Source: an uncultured Roseburia sp.
GTDB taxonomy: Bacteria > Bacillota > Clostridia > Lachnospirales > Lachnospiraceae
Assembly: GCA_947642555.1 (NCBI GenBank)
Contig: CANRSX010000005.1
Coordinates: 62,001-126,000, forward strand
Direction of reading: 5' to 3'
Length of the DNA: 64,000 nt
Shown here: in pieces, positions 17,163-27,800 of the stretch
Layout of the letters: each line of letters starts with the position of its first letter
Position numbering within the stretch: the stretch's first letter is position 1
Translations under genes and position numbers: made by a program
The notes under the pieces: generated by a model
What the model was told of the DNA's origin: nothing
What the model saw: only the letters and a program-made list of their open reading frames with translations
Database searches by the model: none

Positions 17163-18568
17163 CCCAATCCTCCATGCGCTGCCTTTAAAATACTCTCCGC
17201 CACGGAAAGCCCGTTCGCGCTCGCCTGCTGCAGGCCGCGCGTCACGGATGCGCCGTCCCCGATCGCCCGCAGTCCCTTCACGCTCGTCTGGAAGTCCTGA
17301 TCCACCACGACCTTGTTGGAATAGAACTTGACCTCCACGCCGTAGAGCAGCGTCTCGTCGCTCGCGATCCCCGGCGTAACCTTATCGAGCGCGAGCAGCA
17401 TCTCCTCGATATCCACCATGATCCGGTGCGGAAACACCAGCGACAGATCCCCCGGCACCGCGTCCTTTAAGGTCGGCACAAGGTTGTTTCTGCACAGCCG
17501 CTCCTCCGTCGTCCGCCTGCCGCGCCGGAAATCGCCGAAGGTCTGCACAAGGATCTTCCCGTCGCAGAGCATATTGGAGAGCTGCGCGATCTGCTTGCCG
17601 TACTCGATCGGCGTCTTAAACGGCTTCGTGAAATTCTTTGACACCAGAAGCGCGAAATTCGTGTTGTTCGTCTTTAACTCCTGCGATTTGTAGGCATGTC
17701 CGTTCACCACCGCAAGCCCGTTGTCATAATACTCGGTCGCCACCTCGCCGGACGGGTTTGTGCAGAAGGTACGCACCTTATCGTCGAACGTAGGTGTATG
17801 GTAAACCAGCTTCGCCTCGTACAGGTTTTTGTTGAGGAACTCCATGACCTCGTCCCGCACCTCCACGCGCACGCCGATATCCACGGTGCCCACCTTCGTG
17901 TCGATCCCGTGACGGCCGCAGATATGCGAAAACCAGTCCGCGCCCTCGCGCCCGACCGCGGAGATCACCTCCGGCGCAAGGTATGTCTCCCCCTGTTCCG
18001 TCAGCACGCCCTGCACCTTATCCTCCTCGATCAGGATGTCCTGCACCATGGTGTTAAATACCATCTCCACCCCCTCTGCGAGCAGATGCTCCTGCAGGCG
18101 GGAGTAGATCTTATATCCCTCCTCCGTGCCGAGATGCCGGATCGGACACTCGATCAGCTTTAAGTTCGCGTTGATCGCCTTCCTGCGGATCTCGCGGATC
18201 TCCTTTTCCTTATCCACGCCGTACACCTTCGTGTCCGCGCCGAATTTCAGATAAATATCATCGGATTTTTTTAACAGCTCCACCGTCCGGTCATACCCTA
18301 AGATATCCGGCAGATTGCCGCCGACATCCGGCGAGAGGGAGAGCTTTCCGTCCGAAAACGCTCCCGCACCCGCAAAACCGGTGGTGATCGAACACGGCTT
18401 ACAGCCCACGCAGACCTTTGTCTTCCGCTTCGGGCACTCGCGCTTCTCGATCCTGCGCCCCTTTTCGATCATCAGCACCTTCATCTCCGGCTTCTGGCGG
18501 ATCAGCTCATACGCGCAGAAAATCCCCGAAGGGCCGGCCCCTATTATGATTACATCGTAATGTTTCAT
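17159..18568 (-). CDS. FAD-dependent oxidoreductase, COG2509-like
   Basis: This is a 469-residue flavoprotein with a dinucleotide-binding N terminus (IIIGAGPSG, residues 7-15). A Cys-rich segment, VCVGCKPCSITTGFAGAGAF (about 52-71), is typical of the uncharacterised FAD-dependent dehydrogenase group COG2509. A second flavin-contact motif, GLRAIGDGASVTRGLQQASA, is near the C terminus. The substrate is unknown. It is coupled to the PrsA-like gene downstream. AGAGGAAG precedes the ATG at 18568. Confidence 0.8.
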   Translation of the reverse strand: MKHYDVIIIGAGPSGIFCAYELIRQKPEMKVLMIEKGRRIEKRECPKRKTKVCVGCKPCSITTGFAGAGAFSDGKLSLSPDVGGNLPDILGYDRTVELLKKSDDIYLKFGADTKVYGVDKEKEIREIRRKAINANLKLIECPIRHLGTEEGYKIYSRLQEHLLAEGVEMVFNTMVQDILIEEDKVQGVLTEQGETYLAPEVISAVGREGADWFSHICGRHGIDTKVGTVDIGVRVEVRDEVMEFLNKNLYEAKLVYHTPTFDDKVRTFCTNPSGEVATEYYDNGLAVVNGHAYKSQELKTNNTNFALLVSKNFTKPFKTPIEYGKQIAQLSNMLCDGKILVQTFGDFRRGRRTTEERLCRNNLVPTLKDAVPGDLSLVFPHRIMVDIEEMLLALDKVTPGIASDETLLYGVEVKFYSNKVVVDQDFQTSVKGLRAIGDGASVTRGLQQASANGLSVAESILKAAHGGLG

Positions 18569-18605
18569 CCTGTTACTTCCTCTCTTTTTTTCACTTCCTG
18601 CGGCG

Positions 18606-18863
18606 CTATGACTCCACGATCAGATACCGTCCGTCCGGCAGCGCGAAGACCTCCTCCGCCTCCAGAAGCTCCTGATCCGTCATCCCGGCAATATCCATGC
18701 CTTCCTCGTCAAAGTATTCCCGGATTTCCTTTACACTGCCCAGGACTACCGCCATGCAGTCCTCCAAAAACTCCTCCGCCTCCTCCGGCGTTTCCGCCAC
18801 CGGCTCCCGGAACAGCTTTCCCTGCCGCTCTAAAAATGTGTTCAGGCACATCGTATCATACAT
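18606..18863 (-). CDS. Conserved small protein downstream of maf
   Basis: This is an acidic soluble protein of 85 residues beginning MYDTMCLNTFLERQ, with many Glu residues and no membrane segment. The ATG at 18863 overlaps the maf stop codon; a TTG nine bases earlier is also possible. The coupling suggests co-expression with maf. I do not recognise a functional family. Confidence 0.7.
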   Translation of the reverse strand: MYDTMCLNTFLERQGKLFREPVAETPEEAEEFLEDCMAVVLGSVKEIREYFDEEGMDIAGMTDQELLEAEEVFALPDGRYLIVES

Positions 18864-19479
18864 ACAGATCAATCCCCACTCTCTTTAGCTCCCGGTAAAT
18901 CGCAGCCACCGGAAGCCCAACCACATTATTATAGTCCCCGTCGATTTTGTCAATATAGATCGCGCATTTTCCCTGAATTCCATAAGCCCCGGCCTTGTCA
19001 AAGGGCTCCCCGGTGGCGATATAGCGCCGGATCTCCTGATCGTCCATGGCGCGCATAAAGACCCTTGTGCACTCCGCAAAGCAGATCTCGCCCACGCGGC
19101 CCGAAGCGGACACCAGAAGGATCGAAACCCCGGTGTACACCTCATGCATCCCGCCGGAGAGCGATGCCAGCATCCGGTACGCGTCCGCCTCATCCTCCGG
19201 CTTCCCGAAGATCTCCCCCTCCTTTGCGACCACGGTATCCGCGCCGATCACCATCAGATCCTGCGGCGTCACCAGCTCCTCGTGGCGCTGCCCGTAGGAT
19301 GTGATCATGGAGGCGACCTCCCTGGCCTTCTGTCCCGCAAGCTCTTTTACGATCTCGTCCGGCTGTTCCTTTGTGATGATTTCCGCCCCCTTCGCCGGGC
19401 AGACCTCAAACGAAACGCCGATCTGTTCTAACAGCTCCCGCCGTCTCGGCGACGCGGAAGCCAGGATGATTTGTCTCAT
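18856..19479 (-). CDS. maf: Maf family nucleotide pyrophosphatase
   Basis: This 207-residue protein starts with the family signature MRQIILASASPRRRELLEQI (SxSPRR). It contains VIGADTVVAKEGEIFGKP, with the conserved catalytic Asp, and a GKCAIYIDKIDGDYNNVVGLP motif. Maf proteins hydrolyse non-canonical nucleoside triphosphates such as dTTP/UTP or modified pyrimidines. Length is normal. It overlaps the small acidic gene downstream. Confidence 0.93.
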   Translation of the reverse strand: MRQIILASASPRRRELLEQIGVSFEVCPAKGAEIITKEQPDEIVKELAGQKAREVASMITSYGQRHEELVTPQDLMVIGADTVVAKEGEIFGKPEDEADAYRMLASLSGGMHEVYTGVSILLVSASGRVGEICFAECTRVFMRAMDDQEIRRYIATGEPFDKAGAYGIQGKCAIYIDKIDGDYNNVVGLPVAAIYRELKRVGIDLYV

Positions 19480-19547
19480 ATTCTCTGTCCTTTCTGAATC
19501 CCTGTCTCCGGATCGTCACAGGATTTTCGCAACGCCGTCTCCGGATC

Positions 19548-20945
19548 TTACAGGGAAATGATTCCCAGCACATTTGCGATCGAGCTCACCAGGATGATCG
19601 CGATGCACACCGGCGCCAGGTAGCGCATGAAGAAGTGATACAGCTTCTTTCTGCGGAAGGCCGAGGAGCTCTCGATCTCCGCATCGATTTTCTCAAAGCC
19701 CACGACCCGGATCACCAGAAAACAGGTGGCCAGCGCGGCCAGGGGCATCATGACCGAGTTCGTCAGGAAATCAAAGAAATCCAGAAAGGCCATCCCGAAG
19801 ACCGTCACGAAATCGAGCACCCCATAGCCCAGGGAGGATAAGGCCCCCACCACGAGCATCACGGCGCACATGATCAGGCAGCACTTCGGACGGCTTAAGT
19901 GCAGCTCGTCCTGCAGCGTGGAGACGCTTGTCTCCAGAAGGGAGATCGCGCTGGTTAAGGCCGCAAACAGAAACATCAGGAAGAATGCGATCCCTACTAC
20001 TGTTCCCACGCCCATGCTCGCAAAAATCTTCGGCAGCGTGATAAAGGTCAGCGACGGCCCCGCCTTTAAGGTGGCCATGTCACCGCCGGAAAACGCAAAC
20101 ACGGCCGGGATGATCATCAGCCCTGCCAGAAATGCGATCGCCGCGTCAAAAAATTCGACCTGGATCGTGGATTTCTCGATATCCACCTCTTTTCCGATGT
20201 AGGATCCGTAGGTGTAAAGAATCCCCATCGCGATGGACAGCGAGTAGAACATCTGCCCCATCGCCGCCACCACGGTCAGCCAGGAAAAATCCTCGAATTT
20301 CGGAATCAGGAAATACTTCACGCCCTCAAACGCCCCGGGACGCGTCATGGAATAGACCGCCACAAAAATTGCGAGCACCACGAGCACCGGCATCATAATC
20401 TTTGACACCCGCTCCACGCCCTGCTTCACGCCCGCCAAGATCACGAAAAAGACAAGCGCCGAAAACAGGACAAACCAGAACAGCACGGAACCGGACGATG
20501 TCATAAATTCCGTAAAATAGCCGTCCTCCGCCAGAAGGTCCGCGCTGCCCCGCAGATATTCAAACAGATATTTTAACACCCAGCCGCCGATCACGCTGTA
20601 GTACGGGACGATCAGCATCGGGACCACCGCGTTGATCCAGCCGCCGAACCGGAAGGGCGCGCTCTTTCCGAAGGAGCCGAAGGCCCCCACCGGGCTTTTC
20701 TTCGTCATGCGCCCCAAAGCCGTCTCCGAGACGATCAGCACATACCCGAATGTGACCATCAGGATCAGATACACCAGCAGAAAGATTCCCCCGCCGTATT
20801 TTGCCGCCAGATACGGGAACCGCCAGATATTGCCCAGCCCCACCGCAGAGCCCGCGACCGCTAACACATAGCCGATGCGACCGGAGAATCTTCCCCGGGC
20901 CCCGGCATTCTGATTTCCTTCTTTTGCAGACAATTTATCTTTCAT
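19548..20945 (-). CDS. Sodium-dependent transporter, NSS/SNF family
   Basis: This 465-residue membrane protein has about 11-12 helices. The N-terminal region GYVLAVAGSAVGLGNIWRFP (about 26-45) is the sodium- and substrate-binding first helix of the neurotransmitter:sodium symporter family. Bacterial members import amino acids. GGAGG precedes the ATG at 20945; a longer frame to 21008 would overlap addA without a site. No neighbour suggests a substrate. Confidence 0.92.
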   Translation of the reverse strand: MKDKLSAKEGNQNAGARGRFSGRIGYVLAVAGSAVGLGNIWRFPYLAAKYGGGIFLLVYLILMVTFGYVLIVSETALGRMTKKSPVGAFGSFGKSAPFRFGGWINAVVPMLIVPYYSVIGGWVLKYLFEYLRGSADLLAEDGYFTEFMTSSGSVLFWFVLFSALVFFVILAGVKQGVERVSKIMMPVLVVLAIFVAVYSMTRPGAFEGVKYFLIPKFEDFSWLTVVAAMGQMFYSLSIAMGILYTYGSYIGKEVDIEKSTIQVEFFDAAIAFLAGLMIIPAVFAFSGGDMATLKAGPSLTFITLPKIFASMGVGTVVGIAFFLMFLFAALTSAISLLETSVSTLQDELHLSRPKCCLIMCAVMLVVGALSSLGYGVLDFVTVFGMAFLDFFDFLTNSVMMPLAALATCFLVIRVVGFEKIDAEIESSSAFRRKKLYHFFMRYLAPVCIAIILVSSIANVLGIISL

Positions 20946-21004
20946 GATAACCTCCGTTTCACATGAAGTATACCCTGTTTTCTCCTGTTCTTCAACACCA
21001 ATCG

Positions 21005-24000
21005 TCACACCGGGATCAGTTCGCCGAGCCGGAAGGAGTACAAAAGCCTCTCCTTCACACGTTTTCTCTGTCCGTTCTCCGATGCGAAAAGCCGCTCTAA
21101 CGCCTCCCCGTAGAGCGCAAGCTGCGCTGCATAGCGGTCCTTCAGCTGTCCGGCCGTCTCCACCCGGTCCGTCTTGTAATCGAGCACGACGATGCCGTCC
21201 TCCTCCTCCCAGAAAACATCGATAATCCCCTGAATTAAGGTGAGGTCGCCGCTCTCTGCCCCATCATTCTCACTGAGGGGCAGAGTATGCGGCCCGACGC
21301 TTCGCATCTCCCCGAACCCGAAGCGTTCCAGCTCCTGTTCCGTAAAGCCCATCACAAACGGCTTCTCGCGAAACAGCCTTCCCGCCTGGTGCGCCGCGCG
21401 CATCCGCGCGCCCGCAGGCGACGCCAGAAACGACTCGATCTGCGGCAGCCTTACCAGCTCTGCGAGCTCCTCCGAAAGCGTCCCGCTCTCTCTCATCCGG
21501 CGCACCTGCTCCGCCGCCGAAGCCGCTGATCCGAACTCATAGCACTCCATCACACGGTGCATCGCCGTACCGCGCATCGCCCCGCGGTTAACCGGCTCTT
21601 CCTCCTCCTCGAGCCGCCGCACAAACGGCGGGATGTACGGAATGACCTCCTCCCTCGCGAAGGCGGGCACCAGCTCGGTTTCCTCCTGCTCGAGCTTCTC
21701 ACGCATCGCGCGATGCTTTAATTCCGAGACCGAATATTTATTTCTGCGCTCAAACGCATCCATGTACGGATAGCGGAAGGAAAACCGTTCCTCAAGCCGT
21801 GCAGGCTCCGCGTCATCCACATCTCTGATCTTTCGCATGCAGTCCGCATAGTCCGCCACGCCCGCGGTCTGCCGCATGACCTCCTCCGTCACAAGCTCCG
21901 CCGTCTTTGCCACGTGAACGTCATACCGCGTTCCGTACGAGAGGATCGCGGGGAGCAGCCAGTCCAGGTATCCTGCGGCACTCTCACGACGGACGTAGGA
22001 TATCCGGTCAGCCGCAGCCTGGCCGGTGACTTCTCCGCCGTTTTGCTCCGCCTGGCCGGTGACTTCTCCACCGTTTTGCTCCGCCTGGCCGGTGACTTCT
22101 GCGGGACACGCGCCGCTTCCGCAGGACAGCCTCAGCTCCTCCATCCGCTCCGCCAGCTCCTTCCCGCAGCCGGTCAGCACCAGCTTCTCCTTCGCGCGCG
22201 TGAACGCCACATAGAGCACGCGCATCTCCTCTCCCAGATTTTCCAGATCGATCTGCTTTGCGACCGCGCGCTTTGCGATCGTCGGGGTGGTAAGCCTGCG
22301 CGCCGCATCCATGCAGTCAAGCCCTAAGCCCAGCTTTGGGTGCAGCACCATGTGGCTGCGCACATCCTGGCGGTTGAACTGTTTGCCCATCCCGCAGACG
22401 AAGACGACCGGAAATTCGAGCCCCTTGCTCTTGTGGATACTCATAATGCGCACCACGTCCTCGTTCTCGCCGGTCAGATCCGCCTCGCCGAAATCCACCT
22501 CATACTTCTGCAGCTCGTCGATGTAGCGCACAAAATGATACAGTCCCTTGTAGCTGGTCTTCTCATAGGCGATCGCCTTCCCGATGAGCATGTTTAAGTT
22601 GGCCTGCCGTCTGGCTCCCGCCGGCATCGCCGCCGCATAATTGCCGTAGCCCGTCTCGCGCAGCAGGATCACGAGCAGCTCATGGATCGGCGTGTCCGCG
22701 ACAAGCTCCCGGAAGGAGAGGTACTGCCGGTAAAAACGCAAAAGCTTCTGATCGCCGGATGCGTCCGGTTTCGCATCCGCCGTCAGCTGCTCACAGCGGT
22801 CCAGCACGCATTCGCAGAAGGAGGCGTCCGGATTCGTCAGACGTAATTCTGACAGCTCCTCATCCGTCAGCCCGGCAATCGGCGACCGCAGCACCGCGGC
22901 CAGCGGGATATCCTGCCTGGGATTGTCGAGGATGCGCAGCAGCGCAAGCACGGTCTGCACCTCCACCGCGGAAAAATATCCTGTGGCGGACAGGGTGTGG
23001 GCCGGGATCCCGTCGTCGTTTAACACCGCCGCAAAGGTGTCCGCCCAGCCGCTTAAGCTGCGCAGCAGGATCACGATATCCGAATAGCGCACCGGCCGAA
23101 GCTCCCCGCTCTCCTTATCCGTCACCAGCTGCTCCCCCATCATCCTTCTGATCCGCTGCGCAACCAGCTTTGCCTCCAGCTGACGTTTGTCCGCATCCTC
23201 CGGCAGAAGCGGGTCCGCACTGTCGGTCAGAAGAAACTCCGGTGCAAACAGCTCCGGATCCGCGGCGTCCGGGTAGGAAGCGCCCGGATAGAGCGCCGCC
23301 TTCGCGTCGTATTCCACGTTTCCGAGATCCCGCCCCATGATCCGGAAAAAGACGTCGTTCACAAAGGAGAGCACCTCCTCCCTGCTGCGGAAATTTTTGT
23401 GCAGATCGATCCTCTGCTCCTCGCCGCCATCAGGGCTGTAGGTGTCGTATTTCTCCATAAAAAGCTCCGGCCTGGCCAGGCGGAAACGGTAGATGCTCTG
23501 CTTGACGTCCCCCACCATAAAGAGGTTATGTTCCCCCCGCTCCTCGCGCGAGACCGCCCGAAGCAGCGTCTCCTGCACATAATTGCTGTCCTGATACTCG
23601 TCGATCATGATCTCCGCAAACGTATCGCGGAATTCCTCCGCCGTCTTCTTCGGCTGCTTTGTCTCCTGATCCACCAGGATCTCCAGCGCAAAATGCTCGA
23701 GATCGTGAAAATCCACGATATTTTTCCTGCGCTTCTCCGCCGCAAATGCCTCCGCGAATTCCTCCGTGAGCCCCACCAGCTCCTCCGCAAACGGCGCGGT
23801 CCGGTTCAGCTGCTCTGTCATCACCTCCGGCGTACAGAAAAAATACTGCTTCACGAGCTTTTTCACCTGCTCCTTCGCGTCGTCTCTCAGCTGCTTTACC
23901 CGGTCGCGTTTTGCCGGATCCCCGGAAAAATTACGGCAGGCGGGAAGACGTGCCGATTTCATTCCCGTAACCGCTTCATACAGGGAAAGATAGCTGTCGC

Positions 24001-24790
24001 ACTCAGAAAGTTTTTTGTAGTTTTCTGCTTCTGTTTCCAAAAGCTCTGCGTAGACCTCTGGACCGTCGCTGTCCGTGGCAATCCGATACGCTTCCCAGAG
24101 CTGCCCGGAAAGCCCGGCGAGAACCGCCCGGATATTTTCGATCAGGGGCTTCATCCACACTGCGCCGCCTAAATCCGCCGCATCCTTTACCCGGTATCCC
24201 TGCACGCAGGATAAAAGCCATTCTTCCGGCCAAGGGTAGCTCCTGGAAAACTCGTACAGCGAGAGGATCATCTGCCGCAGCCCGGCGTCGCTCCTGCCCT
24301 GCATGTAGCCGTCCGCAAACGCCGCAAACGTCCCGCTCATCTCCTCATAACGCGTGAGCAGCACCTGCTTTATCACATCCTCCTTTAACAGGGTCAGCTC
24401 CCCCTCGTCCGCGATGCGGAAATTCGGTTCCAGCCCGATCTCATGGAAGTGATTGCGGATGACATACAGGCAGAAGCTGTCGATCGTCGTGATCTGCGCG
24501 TTGTGAATCAGCGTCAGCTGCCGCTGCATGTGTTCATTGTCCGGACATTCCGAAAGCGTCCGCTCAATCGCGGCTCCGATCCGCTCCCGCATCTCCGCCG
24601 CCGCCGCGTTCGTAAAGGTCACGACAAGCAGCCGGTCGATATCCACCGGCTGTTTTTTATCCGTGATCCTCTGTATGATGCGCTCCACAAGCACTGCCGT
24701 CTTCCCCGACCCTGCCGCCGCAGACACGAGGATATTCCGGTCCCGCACCTGTATGACCTGCTTTTGCTCCGCCGTCCATGAGACTGCCAT
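21005..24790 (-). CDS. addA: ATP-dependent helicase/nuclease subunit A (AddA)
   Basis: This 1261-residue subunit of the AddAB double-strand-break repair complex begins with the UvrD-type Walker A motif SAAAGSGKTAV (23-33). Helicase motifs IMIDEYQDSN, GDVKQSIYRFR, SIHKSKGLEFPVVF and LYVAFTRAKEKL follow. A RecB-type nuclease domain closes the protein (GIIDVFWEEEDGIVVLDYKT). AddAB resects DNA ends for RecA loading. An unusual insert of three near-identical EVTGQAEQNGG units lies about residues 895-925, just after the helicase core. It follows addB by 61 bases. Confidence 0.96.
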   Translation of the reverse strand: MAVSWTAEQKQVIQVRDRNILVSAAAGSGKTAVLVERIIQRITDKKQPVDIDRLLVVTFTNAAAAEMRERIGAAIERTLSECPDNEHMQRQLTLIHNAQITTIDSFCLYVIRNHFHEIGLEPNFRIADEGELTLLKEDVIKQVLLTRYEEMSGTFAAFADGYMQGRSDAGLRQMILSLYEFSRSYPWPEEWLLSCVQGYRVKDAADLGGAVWMKPLIENIRAVLAGLSGQLWEAYRIATDSDGPEVYAELLETEAENYKKLSECDSYLSLYEAVTGMKSARLPACRNFSGDPAKRDRVKQLRDDAKEQVKKLVKQYFFCTPEVMTEQLNRTAPFAEELVGLTEEFAEAFAAEKRRKNIVDFHDLEHFALEILVDQETKQPKKTAEEFRDTFAEIMIDEYQDSNYVQETLLRAVSREERGEHNLFMVGDVKQSIYRFRLARPELFMEKYDTYSPDGGEEQRIDLHKNFRSREEVLSFVNDVFFRIMGRDLGNVEYDAKAALYPGASYPDAADPELFAPEFLLTDSADPLLPEDADKRQLEAKLVAQRIRRMMGEQLVTDKESGELRPVRYSDIVILLRSLSGWADTFAAVLNDDGIPAHTLSATGYFSAVEVQTVLALLRILDNPRQDIPLAAVLRSPIAGLTDEELSELRLTNPDASFCECVLDRCEQLTADAKPDASGDQKLLRFYRQYLSFRELVADTPIHELLVILLRETGYGNYAAAMPAGARRQANLNMLIGKAIAYEKTSYKGLYHFVRYIDELQKYEVDFGEADLTGENEDVVRIMSIHKSKGLEFPVVFVCGMGKQFNRQDVRSHMVLHPKLGLGLDCMDAARRLTTPTIAKRAVAKQIDLENLGEEMRVLYVAFTRAKEKLVLTGCGKELAERMEELRLSCGSGACPAEVTGQAEQNGGEVTGQAEQNGGEVTGQAAADRISYVRRESAAGYLDWLLPAILSYGTRYDVHVAKTAELVTEEVMRQTAGVADYADCMRKIRDVDDAEPARLEERFSFRYPYMDAFERRNKYSVSELKHRAMREKLEQEETELVPAFAREEVIPYIPPFVRRLEEEEEPVNRGAMRGTAMHRVMECYEFGSAASAAEQVRRMRESGTLSEELAELVRLPQIESFLASPAGARMRAAHQAGRLFREKPFVMGFTEQELERFGFGEMRSVGPHTLPLSENDGAESGDLTLIQGIIDVFWEEEDGIVVLDYKTDRVETAGQLKDRYAAQLALYGEALERLFASENGQRKRVKERLLYSFRLGELIPV
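22021..22101. repeat. 33-bp tandem repeat inside addA
   Basis: Two full 33-base units (22021-22053, 22054-22086) and a partial third (22087-22101) encode EVTGQAEQNGG repeats in frame. The units are almost identical at DNA level, indicating recent slippage expansion in a linker. Confidence 0.9.
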
Positions 24791-24851
24791 CGCTTCCTCT
24801 TCCTTTCTTCGTCACAGCGCTTCCACCTTACAGAAATGCTGTTTTGTCTTT

Positions 24852-27800
24852 TTACTGTAGCTGATTCCCACCATCCGTCGCATCCCGCATCCGTGCAAGC
24901 ACCGCGTCCGCATCCGCAAACCGCTCCAGCTTCCGGTACGAAAATCCGGGGATCCTCGGGTCAAACCCGCAGACCATGTGGTACGGGCAGTAATCGCAGC
25001 CGGTTCTGTTCTCCAGCTCATAGGGCTGCACCGACACGTCGCCGTCCATCATCCGCCTGCCGGACGCGGAAATAAACTGCCGGACATACGCCGACATCGT
25101 ACGGAAATCCTCCGCCGCCGCTGTCTTTGACGTGGCTTTTAAGGATCCGTCCGCCTTAAAGCCCACCGGGATCACCGACGAGCTGCTTCCCGCATCCGCG
25201 TCCATCGCGCGGATCACCTCCGGATCGTCGTTTACCAGCCCGTTTAACCTCAGCTTTTCTAACACCGCCTGCCGGATCTCCTCCTCCGACTCGGCGCCGC
25301 TTCCCTCCACCATGGGATCGCTCACATGGTAATAAAAGATCCCCGCGGGCTCCGTCTCCTTCCCCGGATGCCGCTTCCCGGTCAGCTCTAAGGCAGCGTC
25401 TAAATATACCACCAGCTGCAGCTGCAGGCCGTGGCAGAGATTCAGCAGGGAAAAATTCGTATTCCCGGATTTATAATCGATGATCCTCACATATACCTTA
25501 TCCTCTGTCTCATAGGTGTCCACGCGGTCAATCCTCCCGCGCAGATGCATCGCATCCTCCTCCCCGAGCGTAAAGCGGACCGCCTCCAGATCATCCGCTC
25601 TGGAAAACGACACCTCAAACTGCCGCGGCACAAACCGTCCCTTCTGCACCTGCACGGTCAGCGCCCACACCGTCCGCCGGACGGTTCGCCGCATCCGCTC
25701 CAGCAGATAGCGGTTCGCCGCATCCTCAAAGACCTCCGCGCCCTCATGCGCCGCGACGGCCTCCTCCATCGCTTTTTCCACCCACTCGTCACGCAGCGGG
25801 TCCGGCAGATTATGCCAGGTATATTCCGACTCTTCCACACGCCTTGCGAACGCTTCCAGCGCATCGTGGTAAATGTTTCCCATGTCCACGCTGGCAAACT
25901 CCTGCAGGCTGCGCTCTCTTAAGCGCAGGCCGTAATCCAGGTAATGGGAAAACGCGCAGGCCGCAAACCGCTCCAGCCGCGTCACGCTGCCCTCCGGCGT
26001 CGCCCCGTAGAGCGCCTGCGCCACGGCGCGCCCGACCGGCTCGTCCGTGTGTCTCCCGAACGACGCGGCGAACAGCTTCTCCGTCCGCTCCCTGTATTCC
26101 GGGCGGGAGAGATACCAGTTCGCCAGCGCGAGCCAGCGCGTCGTCCGCTCTTCCTCCCCGGACGTCTCTCCGTCCCCGGACGTTTCGGCATTCCCGCCCG
26201 TCTCCCTGTCATGCACCGGCGCTAAGGACAGTTCTCCCCGGCGCTCCGCCAGCCCTTCTAAGAAAAACGGAATACCGCTCTCCGGCGTCAGCACATTTTC
26301 CTCTGAAAGCAGCTCCTCTGGCTCGCGCACGCGCAGATCCGGGAACATGTGAAGCAGCGTCCCGATGAAGTAAGAGCGGCGCAGCGACTTCCCGTCCGCA
26401 TTTACTTTGGAAAAGGTCACATAAAGCCTCTCCTTCGGCTTCGTCACGTTCAGATACAGATAAAATTTCTGGATAAAGACCTGCTCCCTGGCCCCCGGCG
26501 CGAGCGTCAGATTCTGTTCGGTCAGCTTCTCGCGCTCAAACTGCGAGAGAATGCTCCCGCGGTCCGCCGTCTTTGGCACGATCCCGTCGTTCACGCCGAC
26601 AAAAAACATCACGCGGATATGATTTAACCTGGTCCGCTCGATATCCCCGATCGTCACCCGGTCATTTCCGGGCGGGATCGTCCCGACCTTCGCCGCCTCA
26701 AATCCGGCGTCCAGAATGTCCCCGTACTCACGGATCCTGATCCGCTCCTCCCCGAGCAGTGTGGACACCTTGTCGAGCAGATCCATGACGATCCGGTAAA
26801 TCTGCGCATATTCCTGCGCCTTCGTCTGACTGCCCGGCCGCGCCTGCTGCCGGTAGAAAAGCTCCCTGTCCTTTAACTGCTGTTCGACGTCAAGCCTCCG
26901 GATAAAGCGGTAAAACGCGTAGGTCTGTTCCGCCACGGTATGATCCGTTCCGCGGAACGCTTCATACAGCGGCAGAAATGCTTCCGCGATACACTCCCGC
27001 GCGCGGTTCATGCGGAAAAACTCTCCCTCCAGCCGGTCCGCCGCACCCGGCTTTCCCTGCACGACAAACGTCCATGGCTTCATCCAGCGCTTCCTGCCCC
27101 GGATGCCCCGCGCAAGCACATAATTTTCCAGCCGGTCGATATCCGCATCCGTCAGCCAGGGAGCGTCCTGAGCCTTCCCGGCCCCATCCGTCCCGCCTTC
27201 CCCCGGCGTCCCGGCAGCGTCCGAACCGGCAGCGCCGCCGGCTTCCTGCCTCGTCCCGGCTGCTTCCTGTCCGGCAGCGCCGCCGGCTTCCTGTCCCGTC
27301 CCGGCCGCTTCCTGTCCGGCAGCGCCGCCGGCTTCCTGTCCCGTCCCGGCCGCTTCCGGACCGCCTTCACCCGGCGCGAACGACGCGATCCGGTGCGCAA
27401 GTCCGCTCCGCAGAAACCGGAACACGCTTTGTGCGGAAAAATCAGATTCCACAACCTCAAGGGCAGCCCGGATAAACTCGATAAACGGGTGAAAGAGGAT
27501 GTTTTTCGTCTGATCGATAAAATACGGGATCCCGCAGTTTTCAAAGATTTCCGGCACATAATCCGCGTACTGGGGGACATCCCCGGTCACAACCGCGATA
27601 TCCTTATAGCGGCAGCGCCCGTCCCGGATGAGACGCGCGATCTCACCCGCCACAAAACGAAGCTCCTCCCTGGGATCCCGCAGACACATCACGCGGATCC
27701 CCTCCGGCTCCCCGCTCCATTTCTGCCAGACGGGACGGAACAGATTCTGCTCCATCGCATACAGCTCCGGCGCATTCTGATAGCGTTTCTCCTCCCCGGA

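Noticed and set aside
22021-27359. Tandem repeats considered as a CRISPR array
   Set aside because: They are in-frame coding repeats without spacers, inside addA and addB, and no cas genes are present.
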